From Heliophilum fasciatum (GTDB lineage Bacteria; Bacillota; Desulfitobacteriia; Heliobacteriales; Heliobacteriaceae), in the NCBI RefSeq assembly GCF_004341395.1, contig NZ_SLXT01000020.1, forward strand, positions 1-58,277: a DNA stretch of 58,277 nt, given 5' to 3'. Shown piece by piece: positions 44,194 through 53,327 of this stretch. A model generated the notes under the pieces. That model did not search any database. It was not told the DNA's origin and was given only the letters and a program-made list of their open reading frames with translations. Each line of letters starts with the position of its first letter. Positions within the stretch are counted from its first letter, which is position 1. The translations under genes were made by a program, and so were the position numbers.

Positions 44194-45065
44194 GATATGG
44201 GTACTATCCTGGTTGTTCGTTGACTGGAACCGGCATCGAGTATGGCCTGTCTGCTGATGCGGTGATTCGCCATCTCAATATGGATATGAAGGAGATCCGC
44301 GATTGGAATTGCTGCGGCGCTTCATCGGCCCATAACCATGATCCGTTGTTGTCGATCGCTTTGCCGGCGCGCAATCTGGCCTTGGCGGAGCAACAGGGGT
44401 TTCGTGAAGTGGCTGTTCCTTGTGCCGCCTGTTACCAGCGCATCAAAGCGGCGGAAGTGGCGGCACGGGATCCGCTAAAGCGTCGGGAAATGGAAGAAGT
44501 GATTGAAGAAGAATTGAGCGGTGCCATTGTGGCTCGTTCACTTTTGGAGATCATGGTACATGATATCGATGACAGTGCATTGGCAGCCCAGATCCGCCGT
44601 CCCTTGCAGGGATTGAAAGTGGCTTGCTACTACGGCTGTTTACTGGTGAAACCCCGTGCGATCGCCATGGATGAAGCGGAAAATCCCATGACGATGGATC
44701 ACTTGATGGAACGGCTCGGGGCCACACCGGTGGAATGGGGCTATAAAACGGAATGTTGCGGCGGCAGTTTGACCCTGACGCGACCCGATACAGGCGTGCA
44801 GATGACGGCAGAAGTCCTGAAGTATGCAAAGCTGGCCGGCGCCGATTGTGTAGTGACACCTTGTCCGCTTTGCACATCCAATCTCGATATGCGGCAAGGG
44901 ACCGCCGAAAAAAAATTAGGCCGTTCCCTGGGATTGCCGATCTATTACTTTACGGAACTGATGGGCTTCGCTTTTGGTCTGCCGATGAAAACACTGGGAC
45001 TTGATCGCCACTTTGTGGAAGCAACGGGCCTGTTGCAATCGTTGCCGGTCCCGGCCAGCGGCTGA
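44190..45065 (+). CDS. hdrB: Heterodisulfide reductase subunit B-like protein
   Basis: A 291-residue protein with two cysteine-rich CCG domains: WNCCGASS with PCAACYQR, and TECCGGSL with TPCPLCTSNLD. In methanogens these bind the two noncubane [4Fe-4S] clusters that reduce CoM-S-S-CoB; in bacteria without those coenzymes the disulfide substrate is unknown. Early residues YYPGCSLTGTG are typical. The start is GTG 44190 with GAGGTG eight bases upstream. Confidence 0.93.
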   Translation: MRYGYYPGCSLTGTGIEYGLSADAVIRHLNMDMKEIRDWNCCGASSAHNHDPLLSIALPARNLALAEQQGFREVAVPCAACYQRIKAAEVAARDPLKRREMEEVIEEELSGAIVARSLLEIMVHDIDDSALAAQIRRPLQGLKVACYYGCLLVKPRAIAMDEAENPMTMDHLMERLGATPVEWGYKTECCGGSLTLTRPDTGVQMTAEVLKYAKLAGADCVVTPCPLCTSNLDMRQGTAEKKLGRSLGLPIYYFTELMGFAFGLPMKTLGLDRHFVEATGLLQSLPVPASG

Positions 45066-45076
45066 GGAGGTAAAAG

Positions 45077-47059
45077 ATGAAGCGAATAGGAGTTTTTGTT
45101 TGTCACTGCGGCAGCAACATTGCCCACACGGTGGATTGTAAGCAAGTGGCTGATGAAGCCGCAGCCATGCCGGGCGTTGTCCATGCCCAGGAATATAAGT
45201 ATATGTGTTCGGAACCGGGACAAGTGTTGATTCAAGAGGCCGTGAAGGAACACAATTTGGATGGGTATGTCGTTACGGCTTGTTCACCGCGGATGCATGA
45301 AACGACTTTCCGCAAATGTGCCGGTCGGTGCGGGCTTAATCCTTACATGGTCGAGCAGGTGAATATTCGTGAGCATTGCTCATGGGTGCATGCCGATAAA
45401 GAAGCCGGCACGGAAAAAGCCATCGACTTGATGCGCATGGGTGTGGCCAAGGTGCTCAAGAATGAGCCCTTGAAGGCGGCAACGATTCCCATGACCAAGC
45501 GCGCTCTGGTTATCGGCGCCGGAATTGCCGGGATTCAAGCGGCCCTGGACATCGCTGATAACGGCTTTCCGGTGACGCTGCTGGACCGGGAACATTCGAT
45601 TGGCGGGCGGATGGCCCAGATCGACAAGACCTTCCCCACGCTGGATTGCTCCGCTTGTATTTTGACGCCAAAAATGGTGGAAGTGGCCCAGCATCCCAAT
45701 GTGGAGCTGATGACCTATGCCGAAGTGGAGTCGGTCGGCGGTTTTATCGGCTCTTTTGATGTGACGATTCGCAAAAAAGCACGCTATGTCGATACCAAGC
45801 GGTGTACCGGCTGCGGCGCTTGTATTCAAAAATGTCCCAGCAAAGTGCCTTCGGAGTTTGAGATGGAAATGGGTCCTCGTAAGTCCATCTATGTGCCCTT
45901 TCCGCAGGCGGTGCCCAATAAACCGGTCATCGATGCGCCTCATTGTCGCTATTTGCAGACTGGCAAATGTGGGATCTGTAAGAAGATTTGCCCGACCGAC
46001 GCGATCCGCTTTGATGATCAAGATGAAGTCGTCACAGAGCGTTTTGGTACGATCGTGGTCGCCACGGGCTATCAGCAGTTTGATATCAGCGCTTATGAAG
46101 AATACGGCGGCGGCCGGATCCCTGATGTGATCACGGGGATGCACTTGGAGCGCTTATTGAATGCCTCCGGGCCGACATCCGGCAAGATCAAGCGGCCTTC
46201 TGACGGCAAAGAACCAAAGAACATTGTGTTTATTAAATGCGTCGGTTCCCGCGATGAAGCGAAGAATCGACCTTATTGTTCCAAGACTTGCTGTATGTAT
46301 GTGGCCAAACAAGCGACGCTACTCAAGGAAAAACTGCCAGCATCGAAATCATACATCTTCTATATGGATGTGCGCACCGGCGGTAAAAATTATGAAGAAT
46401 TTTACCGGCGCACGCAGGTCGATTATGACGGCCACTATATCCGTGGGCGTGTGTCGAAGATTTTCCAAGTGGGCGATCGGTTGATCGTGCGCGGCGACGA
46501 TTCGCTTTTGGGCCGCCCGGTGGAAATCGAAGCGGATCTGGTGGTCCTGGCGGCGGGGATGGATCCGCAACATGACGCCCGGGAACTGGCCCGGACGCTG
46601 GGGATCGCTTATGATGCCCATGGCTGGTACACAGAAGCTCATCCCAAACTGAAGCCGGTAGAAACGCAAACGGGCGGTATTTTCCTGGCCGGCGCTTGTC
46701 AAGGCCCCAAGGATATTCCTGATTCGGTGGCCCAAGGTTCAGCGGCGGCCGTCAAAGCCTCCGCCTTGCTGACCAAAACAGAACTGACGGGGGAACCGAT
46801 GATCGCCCAGTGCAATGAAGCAATGTGTTCCGGCTGCGGTCTTTGTGTAACCATCTGCCCCTACAAAGCGATTACACGGCAGCCCAAGCAGGAACGGATT
46901 CATGGTAAGATGCGCGAACGGATGGTATCGACCATCAACAGCGGCCTTTGCCAGGGCTGTGGCGCTTGTACCGTTGCCTGCCCGTCCAGTGCGATGAATA
47001 TGGGCGGCTTTTCCGATGAACAAATCATGGCGGAGGTGGATGCTTTATGTCAGCGCTAA
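45077..47059 (+). CDS. hdrA: Heterodisulfide reductase subunit A-like flavoprotein
   Basis: A 660-residue iron-sulfur flavoprotein, the electron-bifurcating core of Hdr complexes. In order: an N-terminal domain with VFVCHCGSNIA and C-P-R cysteines, a thioredoxin-reductase-like FAD domain (GAGIAGIQAALDIADNGFPVTLLDRE, GGRMAQID), an inserted ferredoxin domain (CTGCGACIQKCPS; CGICKKICPTDA), and a C-terminal ferredoxin domain (CSGCGLCVTICPYKA; CQGCGACTVACPSSAM). The FAD would split electrons between high- and low-potential acceptors. GAGGAGG precedes the ATG. It overlaps the MvhD-like gene by 13 bases. Confidence 0.95.
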   Translation: MKRIGVFVCHCGSNIAHTVDCKQVADEAAAMPGVVHAQEYKYMCSEPGQVLIQEAVKEHNLDGYVVTACSPRMHETTFRKCAGRCGLNPYMVEQVNIREHCSWVHADKEAGTEKAIDLMRMGVAKVLKNEPLKAATIPMTKRALVIGAGIAGIQAALDIADNGFPVTLLDREHSIGGRMAQIDKTFPTLDCSACILTPKMVEVAQHPNVELMTYAEVESVGGFIGSFDVTIRKKARYVDTKRCTGCGACIQKCPSKVPSEFEMEMGPRKSIYVPFPQAVPNKPVIDAPHCRYLQTGKCGICKKICPTDAIRFDDQDEVVTERFGTIVVATGYQQFDISAYEEYGGGRIPDVITGMHLERLLNASGPTSGKIKRPSDGKEPKNIVFIKCVGSRDEAKNRPYCSKTCCMYVAKQATLLKEKLPASKSYIFYMDVRTGGKNYEEFYRRTQVDYDGHYIRGRVSKIFQVGDRLIVRGDDSLLGRPVEIEADLVVLAAGMDPQHDARELARTLGIAYDAHGWYTEAHPKLKPVETQTGGIFLAGACQGPKDIPDSVAQGSAAAVKASALLTKTELTGEPMIAQCNEAMCSGCGLCVTICPYKAITRQPKQERIHGKMRERMVSTINSGLCQGCGACTVACPSSAMNMGGFSDEQIMAEVDALCQR

Positions 47060-47589
47060 GCCCCAAATCGGGTTCGCCGGCCGATTGCGCCGTCACGGAG
47101 GGCCATGTGGGCCTGCCGGTACTCGATCCGCCACCAACAGCGGCGCCGGATACGGGCAAGACCAAAAACGGCGAATGGCAACCCTATATTGTCGGCTTTG
47201 CTTGTAACTGGTGTACCTACGCCGGTGCGGACTTGGCGGGGCTGTCGCGCATGCAGTATCCGCCGAATATGCGGCTGGTGCGGGTGCCCTGCTCCGGCCG
47301 GGTCAATCCGCAGTTTGTCTTGCGGGCTTTTCAAAAAGGTGCCGATGCAGTGCTGGTGGCCGGTTGCCACCCCGGTGATTGCCATTATGGAACAGGCAAC
47401 TATTTTACGCGCCGCCGGTTTTTATTGATGCAGCGCTTGCTCACCTTTATGGGTGTCGATCCGCGCCGCTTTCAAGCACGGTGGATTTCTGGTTCGGAAG
47501 CGCCGAAATTCCGCGATGTTGTGACTGAACTGACCGAACAAGTGCGCCCACTGGGACCGAACCGTCTCTGGAGGGAGGTAGAGCCTTGA
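47047..47589 (+). CDS. flxD: MvhD/FlxD-like hydrogenase iron-sulfur subunit
   Basis: A 180-residue protein whose C-terminal ~135 residues match the MvhD family (VGFACNWCTYAGADLAG, VRVPCSGRVNP, VAGCHPGDCHYGTGN). Five conserved cysteines bind a [2Fe-2S] cluster that links an electron-donor module to HdrA. An extra ~40-residue Pro/Ala-rich N-terminal segment is absent from standard MvhD. With no MvhA/MvhG hydrogenase here and FlxA-C genes following, the FlxD name fits. It overlaps hdrA by 13 bases and the next gene by four. Confidence 0.9.
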   Translation: MSALSPKSGSPADCAVTEGHVGLPVLDPPPTAAPDTGKTKNGEWQPYIVGFACNWCTYAGADLAGLSRMQYPPNMRLVRVPCSGRVNPQFVLRAFQKGADAVLVAGCHPGDCHYGTGNYFTRRRFLLMQRLLTFMGVDPRRFQARWISGSEAPKFRDVVTELTEQVRPLGPNRLWREVEP

Positions 47590-48509
47590 AGGAATTGCAT
47601 AATGTAAATGTAGCGATGCGTACACTGGCGCGGGAACTGCTGGAGTCCGGTACCGTCGCCGGTGTGTATGGATGGAAAAAAGGCAGTCGGCCGACGCTGA
47701 CGTCGCCCTTATATATTCAAGATGCCGCCAAAGCCGATCGGCTGGCCTACGATCAATACGCGGTATCGAACTTATCGGCGTTGCTCCTCGATCACCGCAA
47801 CAATGACAAGAAGCGGGCGATCTTTGTCAAAGGCTGTGATAGCCGCGGCGTCGTGCGCCTCTTGCAGGATCAACAGATCACGCCGGAGCAGGTGCTGGTG
47901 ATCGGCCTACCCTGTCCGGGTATGGTTGATGAAGCCGGTTCGCTTTTGACGAAATGTGCCGAGTGCCGCTTTCCCAACCCGGTCATGGCCGATCAGGTCC
48001 TGGGCGGTGTGGAAGTTTCCAAGCAACCGTCGGCACCGACCGGTGTAACGGCGGAAGCCGCGCGGAAAGTCGGTGTGGGCAGCCGCGCCGGTGAGCGCAT
48101 GGCCCAGGTGGCCCAACTGGAAGGGAAGACAGCGGCCGAGAAAGAAGCCTATTGGGCGGAGCAGCATGACAAGTGCATTCGTTGTTATGCTTGCCGCAAC
48201 GTTTGTCCGGCATGCAATTGCCGTGACTGTATTTTTGATACGGAGAAAAAAGGCTGGGTCAGTAAAGCGGCCACATCGTCGGCCAATGCCTTCTTCGCGA
48301 TCACCCGAGCCATGCATGTGGCCGGGCGCTGCGTCGACTGCGGTGAATGTGAACGGGTTTGCCCCATGGACATTCCGATCATGACGGTCAACCGCAAACT
48401 GCAGCAAGATATTGAAGCGCTTTTCGGCCCCTATGATGCCGGTGTGGACGAAACGGTCGTACCGCCGTTGGGACGCTATCAAACCGATGACCCGGAAGAA
48501 TTCCTCTAA
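47586..48509 (+). CDS. flxC: FlxC-like iron-sulfur protein
   Basis: A 307-residue protein. The N-terminal half (FVKGCDSRGVVRLLQ, VIGLPCPGM, KCAECRFPNP) resembles the coenzyme F420 hydrogenase beta-type N-terminal domain. The C-terminal half carries a dicluster ferredoxin region: CIRCYACRNVCPACNCRDC and CVDCGECERVCPMD. It is expected to pass electrons between FlxA/B and the Hdr module. The start is TTG 47586, overlapping flxD, with GGAGG upstream. The FlxC name is assigned from the mirror order D-C-B-A relative to the flxABCD cluster of sulfate reducers, so the B/C assignment is inference. Confidence 0.75.
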   Translation: MKELHNVNVAMRTLARELLESGTVAGVYGWKKGSRPTLTSPLYIQDAAKADRLAYDQYAVSNLSALLLDHRNNDKKRAIFVKGCDSRGVVRLLQDQQITPEQVLVIGLPCPGMVDEAGSLLTKCAECRFPNPVMADQVLGGVEVSKQPSAPTGVTAEAARKVGVGSRAGERMAQVAQLEGKTAAEKEAYWAEQHDKCIRCYACRNVCPACNCRDCIFDTEKKGWVSKAATSSANAFFAITRAMHVAGRCVDCGECERVCPMDIPIMTVNRKLQQDIEALFGPYDAGVDETVVPPLGRYQTDDPEEFL

Positions 48510-48525
48510 GGCAGGTGAAAAGCGA

Positions 48526-49539
48526 TTGAAAGCGTTAGCCAAAAAAAATCTGGCCGATGCCTTGGCCCTGTTGGCGGGCCAGGCAACCGTCTGGGTGCCG
48601 GCCAAGGTGGCCGGTGTGACGCGCTTTGCCCCCTGGTCCCCAGCGGTGACGCTTGATCTAGAAGCAACGCCGCCAGCGGTCAGCCCCAAAGAAATCTTGC
48701 TGCCGGAGACGGAAAGCCTCTACCGCTACAGTGCTTACGGCATGGATGTGACTTTTGAAGCGGTCGAGCAAGAAGTACCGCCGACGATCATCTGGGGAAT
48801 TCATTCCTGTGATGTGCAGGCGATTCTTTGCCAGGATGATGTGTTTTTAAGCCGTGAGCCTCAAGATGCTGCTTATGCCAAGCGGCGGGCGGCCACAACG
48901 CTGGTCGCATTGGCTTGTACAACGCCGGGACCGGACTGTTTTTGTACGTCTATGGGGCTTGAGCCGGCGGAACATGCATCAACGGATGTGCAACTCCACA
49001 TACTGACGGATGGTTACGGTGTGGAGGCGCGTACAGCGCGCGGCGAAGAAATCGTTGCGCGCTTGGCCGAAAAAGGGCTGTTGGTGGAGACCATCGAACC
49101 GCCGGCAAAAGCCCAGGCATGTACCCGGGCGGTGAATCCGGAAGGCATCGATAAAAAGTTAGTGGAGATGTTTGAGCATCCCTATTGGGATGAACTGGCG
49201 GCAACGTGCTTAAACTGCGGTGCCTGCACGTTCTTGTGCCCGACGTGCCACTGTTTTGATCTGACGGACCATCGCCGCAATGCTCATGAGGGAACAAAGA
49301 TTCGCTGCTGGGATGCTTGCATGTTTACGGAATATACGGTGATGGCCGGCGGTCATAATCCCCGGCCCGGTAAAAAAGAGCGTGTCCGGCAGCGGTTTAT
49401 GCATAAGTTACGCTATTTTCCTGAGCGTTACGGCAAGTGGCAATGTACAGGCTGCGGCCGTTGTGTCGCCCGTTGTCCGGTGCATATCGAGATCACCGAT
49501 GTGATCAAAGAAGTTGGCGAGGTGACCTTGGATGGGTGA
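48526..49539 (+). CDS. flxB: FlxB-like (AsrA-type) iron-sulfur protein
   Basis: A 337-residue protein similar to the AsrA/HydB-like dicluster ferredoxin family. Features: WGIHSCDVQAI, a middle CTTPGPDCFCTSMG cysteine motif, and two C-terminal [4Fe-4S] motifs (CLNCGACTFLCPTCHC and CTGCGRCVARCP). Such subunits sit between an NAD(P)H-oxidising flavoprotein and downstream clusters. The frame extends upstream to 48412 inside the previous gene. TTG 48526, eight bases after GGCAGGTG, is the better start. It overlaps flxA by eight bases. Confidence 0.78.
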   Translation: MKALAKKNLADALALLAGQATVWVPAKVAGVTRFAPWSPAVTLDLEATPPAVSPKEILLPETESLYRYSAYGMDVTFEAVEQEVPPTIIWGIHSCDVQAILCQDDVFLSREPQDAAYAKRRAATTLVALACTTPGPDCFCTSMGLEPAEHASTDVQLHILTDGYGVEARTARGEEIVARLAEKGLLVETIEPPAKAQACTRAVNPEGIDKKLVEMFEHPYWDELAATCLNCGACTFLCPTCHCFDLTDHRRNAHEGTKIRCWDACMFTEYTVMAGGHNPRPGKKERVRQRFMHKLRYFPERYGKWQCTGCGRCVARCPVHIEITDVIKEVGEVTLDG

Positions 49540-50368
49540 AGGGCAACGTGAATTGATCCCTCAGAGCGTTACGGTGACAAAGATCATTGATGAAACACCG
49601 GATGTGAAGACCTTTTACCTGGCGCTTCGTGATCAAGGGGGCCGTTGCTCGGCACCTTTTCATACCTTGCCCGGCCAATTAGCGATGCTGTCACTGCCGG
49701 GTGTCGGGGAAGCGATGTTTTCGGCGACCGATGGCGGCGATCATCTGCAACTGTCGATCAAGAAGGTCGGCCGTCTGACTGATGAACTGCATGAGATGGC
49801 CGAAGGTCAGCAAGTGGGTTTGCGCGGTCCTTACGGTAACGGCTTTCCCATGACCGAGATGCAGGGGAAGAATGTGTTGTTTATCGGCGGCGGGATTGGT
49901 TTGGCGCCGGTGCGTTCTGTCGTGCGCTACTGTGTTGATCATCGCGCTGATTATGGTAAGCTGCATTTGGTCTACGGTGCCCGTACGCCGGCCGATCTGA
50001 TTTTTCTGGACGATCTCACGAAGCATTGGCCGGCTGTTGAGGATTTTACCGTATCGATGACGGTCGATAACGGTGATGATGAGTGGCAGGGCCATGTCGG
50101 GTTTGTACCGGCTTATGTGGAGGAGTTACGGCCGGAGGTAGCGAATACGGTCTGTGTGCTCTGCGGGCCGCCGATCATGATCAAGTTTACGTTGAACGTA
50201 TTGCGTAAGCTGGGCTTCCAGCCGGAAAATATCTATACAACGCTGGAGATGCGCATGAAGTGCGGGATTGGCAAGTGCGGCCGGTGTAATATCGGCCACA
50301 GCTATGTTTGCCTTGATGGCCCGGTGTATCGATTGGATCAGCTGCATGAGTTACCGAATGAGTATTAG
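49532..50368 (+). CDS. flxA: FlxA-like FAD/NAD(P)-binding oxidoreductase
   Basis: A 278-residue flavoprotein of the AsrB/ferredoxin-NADP reductase type. An N-terminal FAD barrel (TLPGQLAMLSLPGVGEAMFSA, LRGPYGNGFP) is followed by the NAD(P)-binding domain (FIGGGIGLAPVRSV, VYGARTPADLIF, CGPPIMIKF) and a C-terminal cysteine motif (MKCGIGKCGRCNIG...C) for a [2Fe-2S] cluster. It would oxidise or form NAD(P)H as entry point for the Hdr-Flx complex. Last gene of the operon, closed by a strong terminator. Confidence 0.9.
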   Translation: MGEGQRELIPQSVTVTKIIDETPDVKTFYLALRDQGGRCSAPFHTLPGQLAMLSLPGVGEAMFSATDGGDHLQLSIKKVGRLTDELHEMAEGQQVGLRGPYGNGFPMTEMQGKNVLFIGGGIGLAPVRSVVRYCVDHRADYGKLHLVYGARTPADLIFLDDLTKHWPAVEDFTVSMTVDNGDDEWQGHVGFVPAYVEELRPEVANTVCVLCGPPIMIKFTLNVLRKLGFQPENIYTTLEMRMKCGIGKCGRCNIGHSYVCLDGPVYRLDQLHELPNEY

Positions 50369-50391
50369 CGCCGGAGTGTTTGAATGAAGTT

Positions 50392-50418
50392 GCGCCAACC
50401 GCTCGGTTGGCGCTTTTT
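50392..50418 (+). terminator. Rho-independent terminator of the hdr-flx operon
   Basis: GCGCCAACCG-CT-CGGTTGGCGC, a 10-bp perfect stem, followed by TTTTT. Confidence 0.88.
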
Positions 50419-50440
50419 GCTTTGAAAGGATGGATGAACA

Positions 50441-51370
50441 ATGCGGGTTGCAGTTGTTGGTTTAGGTGGAGTCGGTGGGTATTTTGGCGGATATCTGGCT
50501 CGGTATGGGCAGGAGCACCGGGAGCATGAGGTGTGTTTCTTAGCCCGCGGCAAGCATTTGCAGGCGATCCAAGAAAAAGGGCTGCTGGTGAAGGGGCAGG
50601 ATCAGGAATTTGTGGCCGTGCCTGCGTTAGCGACGGATAAGGCCGAAGCGATCGGGCCGGTGGATGTGGTGCTGTTTTGTACGAAAGGGTATGATCTGGA
50701 AGCGACGGCGGAGCAGATTCGCCCGATCGTCCAAGCGACGACGGTGGTGATTCCCTTATTGAACGGCGTGGACAATGCCGAGCGATTACAGGCGGTATTG
50801 CCGGAGGCACAAGTGGTGAACGGCTGTTGCTACATTTTTTCATGGATCGCCGGGCCTGGGGAGATCGTGCAGAGCGGCCCACACTCACGGATGGTCTTTG
50901 GGCTGAACGGGGAAGGTGCCGATACGGGGTTGAAGGAGAAGTTGCAGGCGTTCGAGGCCTTGTGCAAAGCGGCGTCGATCCGGGCGAAGTTCACCACGGC
51001 GATTGAAGAAGCGGTTTGGATGAAGTATCTCATGATCTGTGCGATGGGCGGCGCGACGGCTTATTATGGGGAACCGGTCGGGGAAGTGCGCAAGGGACCG
51101 GAGAAACGGGCGTTGTTGACGGGGTTGTTGCAGGAGATTGCGCAGTTGGCGCAGGCTAAGGGAATTGCGCTGGCGCCGGATGCGGCGGATAAGACGTTGG
51201 CATTGATTGATACGTTAGACCCGGCGAGCACGACATCGCTGCAGCGGGATGTAGCCCAGGGGCATCGGACGGAGATTGGGTCCTTTTCGGGGTATGTGGT
51301 GCGGGCTGCGGAGGCGTTGGGGTTGGATGTGCCGGCGCATCGGCAGGTGTTGGAGCGGTTGGGGGAGTGA
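50441..51370 (+). CDS. 2-dehydropantoate 2-reductase family protein
   Basis: A 309-residue NADP-dependent ketopantoate reductase family (PanE/ApbA) protein. The N-terminal VVGLGGVGGYFGGYLARYG Rossmann motif, LLNGVDNAE, and the C-terminal domain with the catalytic-Lys region (EEAVWMKYLM) and late DVAQGHRTEIGSFSGYVVR motif are clear. True PanE makes pantoate for coenzyme A; many Clostridia have paralogues, and no panB/panC is nearby, so the substrate is uncertain. GAAAGGA precedes the ATG. Downstream the base composition drops sharply, marking the start of the accessory region. Confidence 0.85.
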   Translation: MRVAVVGLGGVGGYFGGYLARYGQEHREHEVCFLARGKHLQAIQEKGLLVKGQDQEFVAVPALATDKAEAIGPVDVVLFCTKGYDLEATAEQIRPIVQATTVVIPLLNGVDNAERLQAVLPEAQVVNGCCYIFSWIAGPGEIVQSGPHSRMVFGLNGEGADTGLKEKLQAFEALCKAASIRAKFTTAIEEAVWMKYLMICAMGGATAYYGEPVGEVRKGPEKRALLTGLLQEIAQLAQAKGIALAPDAADKTLALIDTLDPASTTSLQRDVAQGHRTEIGSFSGYVVRAAEALGLDVPAHRQVLERLGE

Positions 51371-51659
51371 GTAGGTCTTTAGATTTATTTGAGACTTCAG
51401 GTAACAAACGGTTATCTGCTCGAAACTTCACCAATTGTGGTGGGGTATTTACTTTATATGGGTGGAAACGTAGTTTGTAGGTTAGATAAGAGATGGGAGG
51501 ATGTTTAAACAGAGGATTTAAAGAAGGGCACTGGATTGCGAAGTCGGGTTAGCTTAATTCTAAATTCGTACATGCTTCATAAGAAAAAAATATTATGAAA
51601 GAAAAATCAAGAAGCTATTGAAAATAAGCTAAAAGTAACGGAAATGGAGGGCTTATGTT

Positions 51660-52892
51660 TTGATTACTAACTTAATTTTATCAAGCGAGATATTTCAAGA
51701 ATTCATACAAAGACATAATTTAACAAAATATCTCCGTTATATTAAATATCTATTAGGAACTGTAACCTTTTTGTTTTTTTATGGGTTAGGATATTCTTTT
51801 TTATACGGATTTTATTTTGGAAAACAATTAAATACACCGCTCCCGTCATTGCAGGAATTGGTAATTAATGCAGTGCCAATAAATTTTAGATCGATTTTAA
51901 TCATAGGTGTCCTCTATTTTCTCAACGTACTTTTAGTTTTATATTTGATTTATATCATTGGACAAATGAAAAAGTATCCCAGTAATTATAGGTTAGATTA
52001 CGCGATCTATTCAGTGGTAGTGTTTTTAACAATGCAATTCTGTTTGTCTATTTTCTTTCTAGGTGACATATCTTCTAGAACTATTGAGTTTGTGTTTTAT
52101 CTATGGATTACTCCGTTAATCGTTGCATTAATGTTATGGTGGTTATTTAACTTAGCATCAAGGCCGATTCCAACACTAAGTGGTTTGTTTTGGGCTTTGA
52201 TATTTTTTTTGTACATAGGATTATTTATTGGAAAAATTGAATACTTTAAAGAAATAAACAATGATCAAAAGTTTCTGATATCAATGATTTTGTTTCTAAT
52301 ATTATTTGTGTCTAGCGCTTTTTTTGGTAGATTACTCGAAAAGAAATTAAAGGGGGGGGTTAGAAAGACGATACTTGTAGCTCCTTTGGCTTTTATTATA
52401 ATACTAGTTATAGCTATTTCTTTTACTAAAAATGATCTTATGATTTCTTCTGTTATTTCTTTTGTGGCTTCTGCTTTTATATGCATTGTAATTTATTTTA
52501 CTCCAAATCGTATAAATAAACAGAATAAAGAACAATTAAATATTATTATGACGATACCTACTTTAATATCTCTTGTGGTATTGCCGACCACCATTGGTTT
52601 AAATGTGGTGATTGGAAGTTCTTATATGTCATTAATATCCGGAAAATATGTAAGAACAGCTATTCCTGACGAAGTAATTAAAGGGTATAAATGTAATGTT
52701 GAGTTTTACATAAATAATTACACAAACGTATTAATCGATAGTATAGTCGTGGCGATTGATGGTAATGTTTTTTATGTATCAGATAAGGATTGGAATTTAG
52801 TGGTTTTAACAAGTCCATGGGTTCACGCTAATGCCAATCCACTATTTTGTACAAGTACAAATAAAGCCACCTATGATGGCGGCGTTAAATAA
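51660..52892 (+). CDS. AT-rich hypothetical multi-pass membrane protein
   Basis: A 410-residue protein with about nine to ten predicted hydrophobic helices between residues 25 and 325, followed by an extracytoplasmic-looking C-terminal domain of about 80 residues (NVEFYINNYTNVLIDSIVVA...). No family is recognised. The start is TTG 51660 with GGAGGG ten bases upstream; an ATG at 51655 is out of frame and stops at once. Codon use is strongly A/T-ending (many ATA, TTA, AAA), unlike the G/C-richer core genes to the left, which points to horizontal acquisition. The 289 bases before it contain no gene. It stands next to decayed mobile elements and a CRISPR-Cas operon. Confidence 0.7.
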   Translation: MITNLILSSEIFQEFIQRHNLTKYLRYIKYLLGTVTFLFFYGLGYSFLYGFYFGKQLNTPLPSLQELVINAVPINFRSILIIGVLYFLNVLLVLYLIYIIGQMKKYPSNYRLDYAIYSVVVFLTMQFCLSIFFLGDISSRTIEFVFYLWITPLIVALMLWWLFNLASRPIPTLSGLFWALIFFLYIGLFIGKIEYFKEINNDQKFLISMILFLILFVSSAFFGRLLEKKLKGGVRKTILVAPLAFIIILVIAISFTKNDLMISSVISFVASAFICIVIYFTPNRINKQNKEQLNIIMTIPTLISLVVLPTTIGLNVVIGSSYMSLISGKYVRTAIPDEVIKGYKCNVEFYINNYTNVLIDSIVVAIDGNVFYVSDKDWNLVVLTSPWVHANANPLFCTSTNKATYDGGVK

Positions 52893-52908
52893 AATAACTT
52901 AGACTTTT

Positions 52909-53327
52909 TCAACTTCCGGGGTAACCGATATCTCTATGGAACACCTTTTCATAGAGTTCTAGAACAATCGATTTATAAGGAATAACTACATAATGAAACG
53001 CTGTGGATGCACTACAGCGGATAATGTTCCTATAGTAGAATACCAGAGAATCGTTTTTGTTTTTGGGTGTACTTTCCGCGTCCATTTTTCTCTGACGACC
53101 TGTTTTTTTGTGGAGGCTTTGGGTCCGTGGTTCTTCCATTGAATCCATCAAGACCACATGTGGATCGACCACTTGTCGGAGACACCAGCATAATGGTTTT
53201 CGATAAAAAGTCGGACCTCCGGATAATCCAGAAACCAACGGATGAGCGTTGATTTCTGCCGATCCAGTGATACATCAAACAATATAATGACAGGAGGATA
53301 ATCCGAGGGTAGATCTAGGGGATGCAT
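52909..53327 (-). pseudogene. Decayed coding remnant, possibly transposase
   Basis: On the minus strand a 59-codon frame (ATG at 53327 to TGA at 53148) reads MHPLDLPSDYPPV...DVSLDRQKSTLIRWFLDYPE. A second frame overlaps it and runs to 52909 (…VVLMDSMEEPRTQS…). Neither has a convincing ribosome-binding site or full-length domain, and the shift between frames suggests a broken gene. The neighbourhood of other transposase debris suggests a mobile-element origin, but no family is recognised. Confidence 0.3.

Noticed and set aside
45380-46144. 254-codon open frame on the minus strand inside hdrA
   Set aside because: It is antisense to strongly conserved flavin and ferredoxin motifs, with no start signal.
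47907-48689. 260-codon open frame on the minus strand across flxC and flxB
   Set aside because: It covers the junction of two well-supported genes and shows no domain.
50187-50888. 233-codon minus-strand open frame across flxA and the ketopantoate reductase gene
   Set aside because: It spans a strong terminator and two supported genes on the other strand.
53067-53252. 61-codon plus-strand open frame in the accessory region
   Set aside because: No ribosome-binding site or recognisable domain; it overlaps the minus-strand remnant and is most likely chance.
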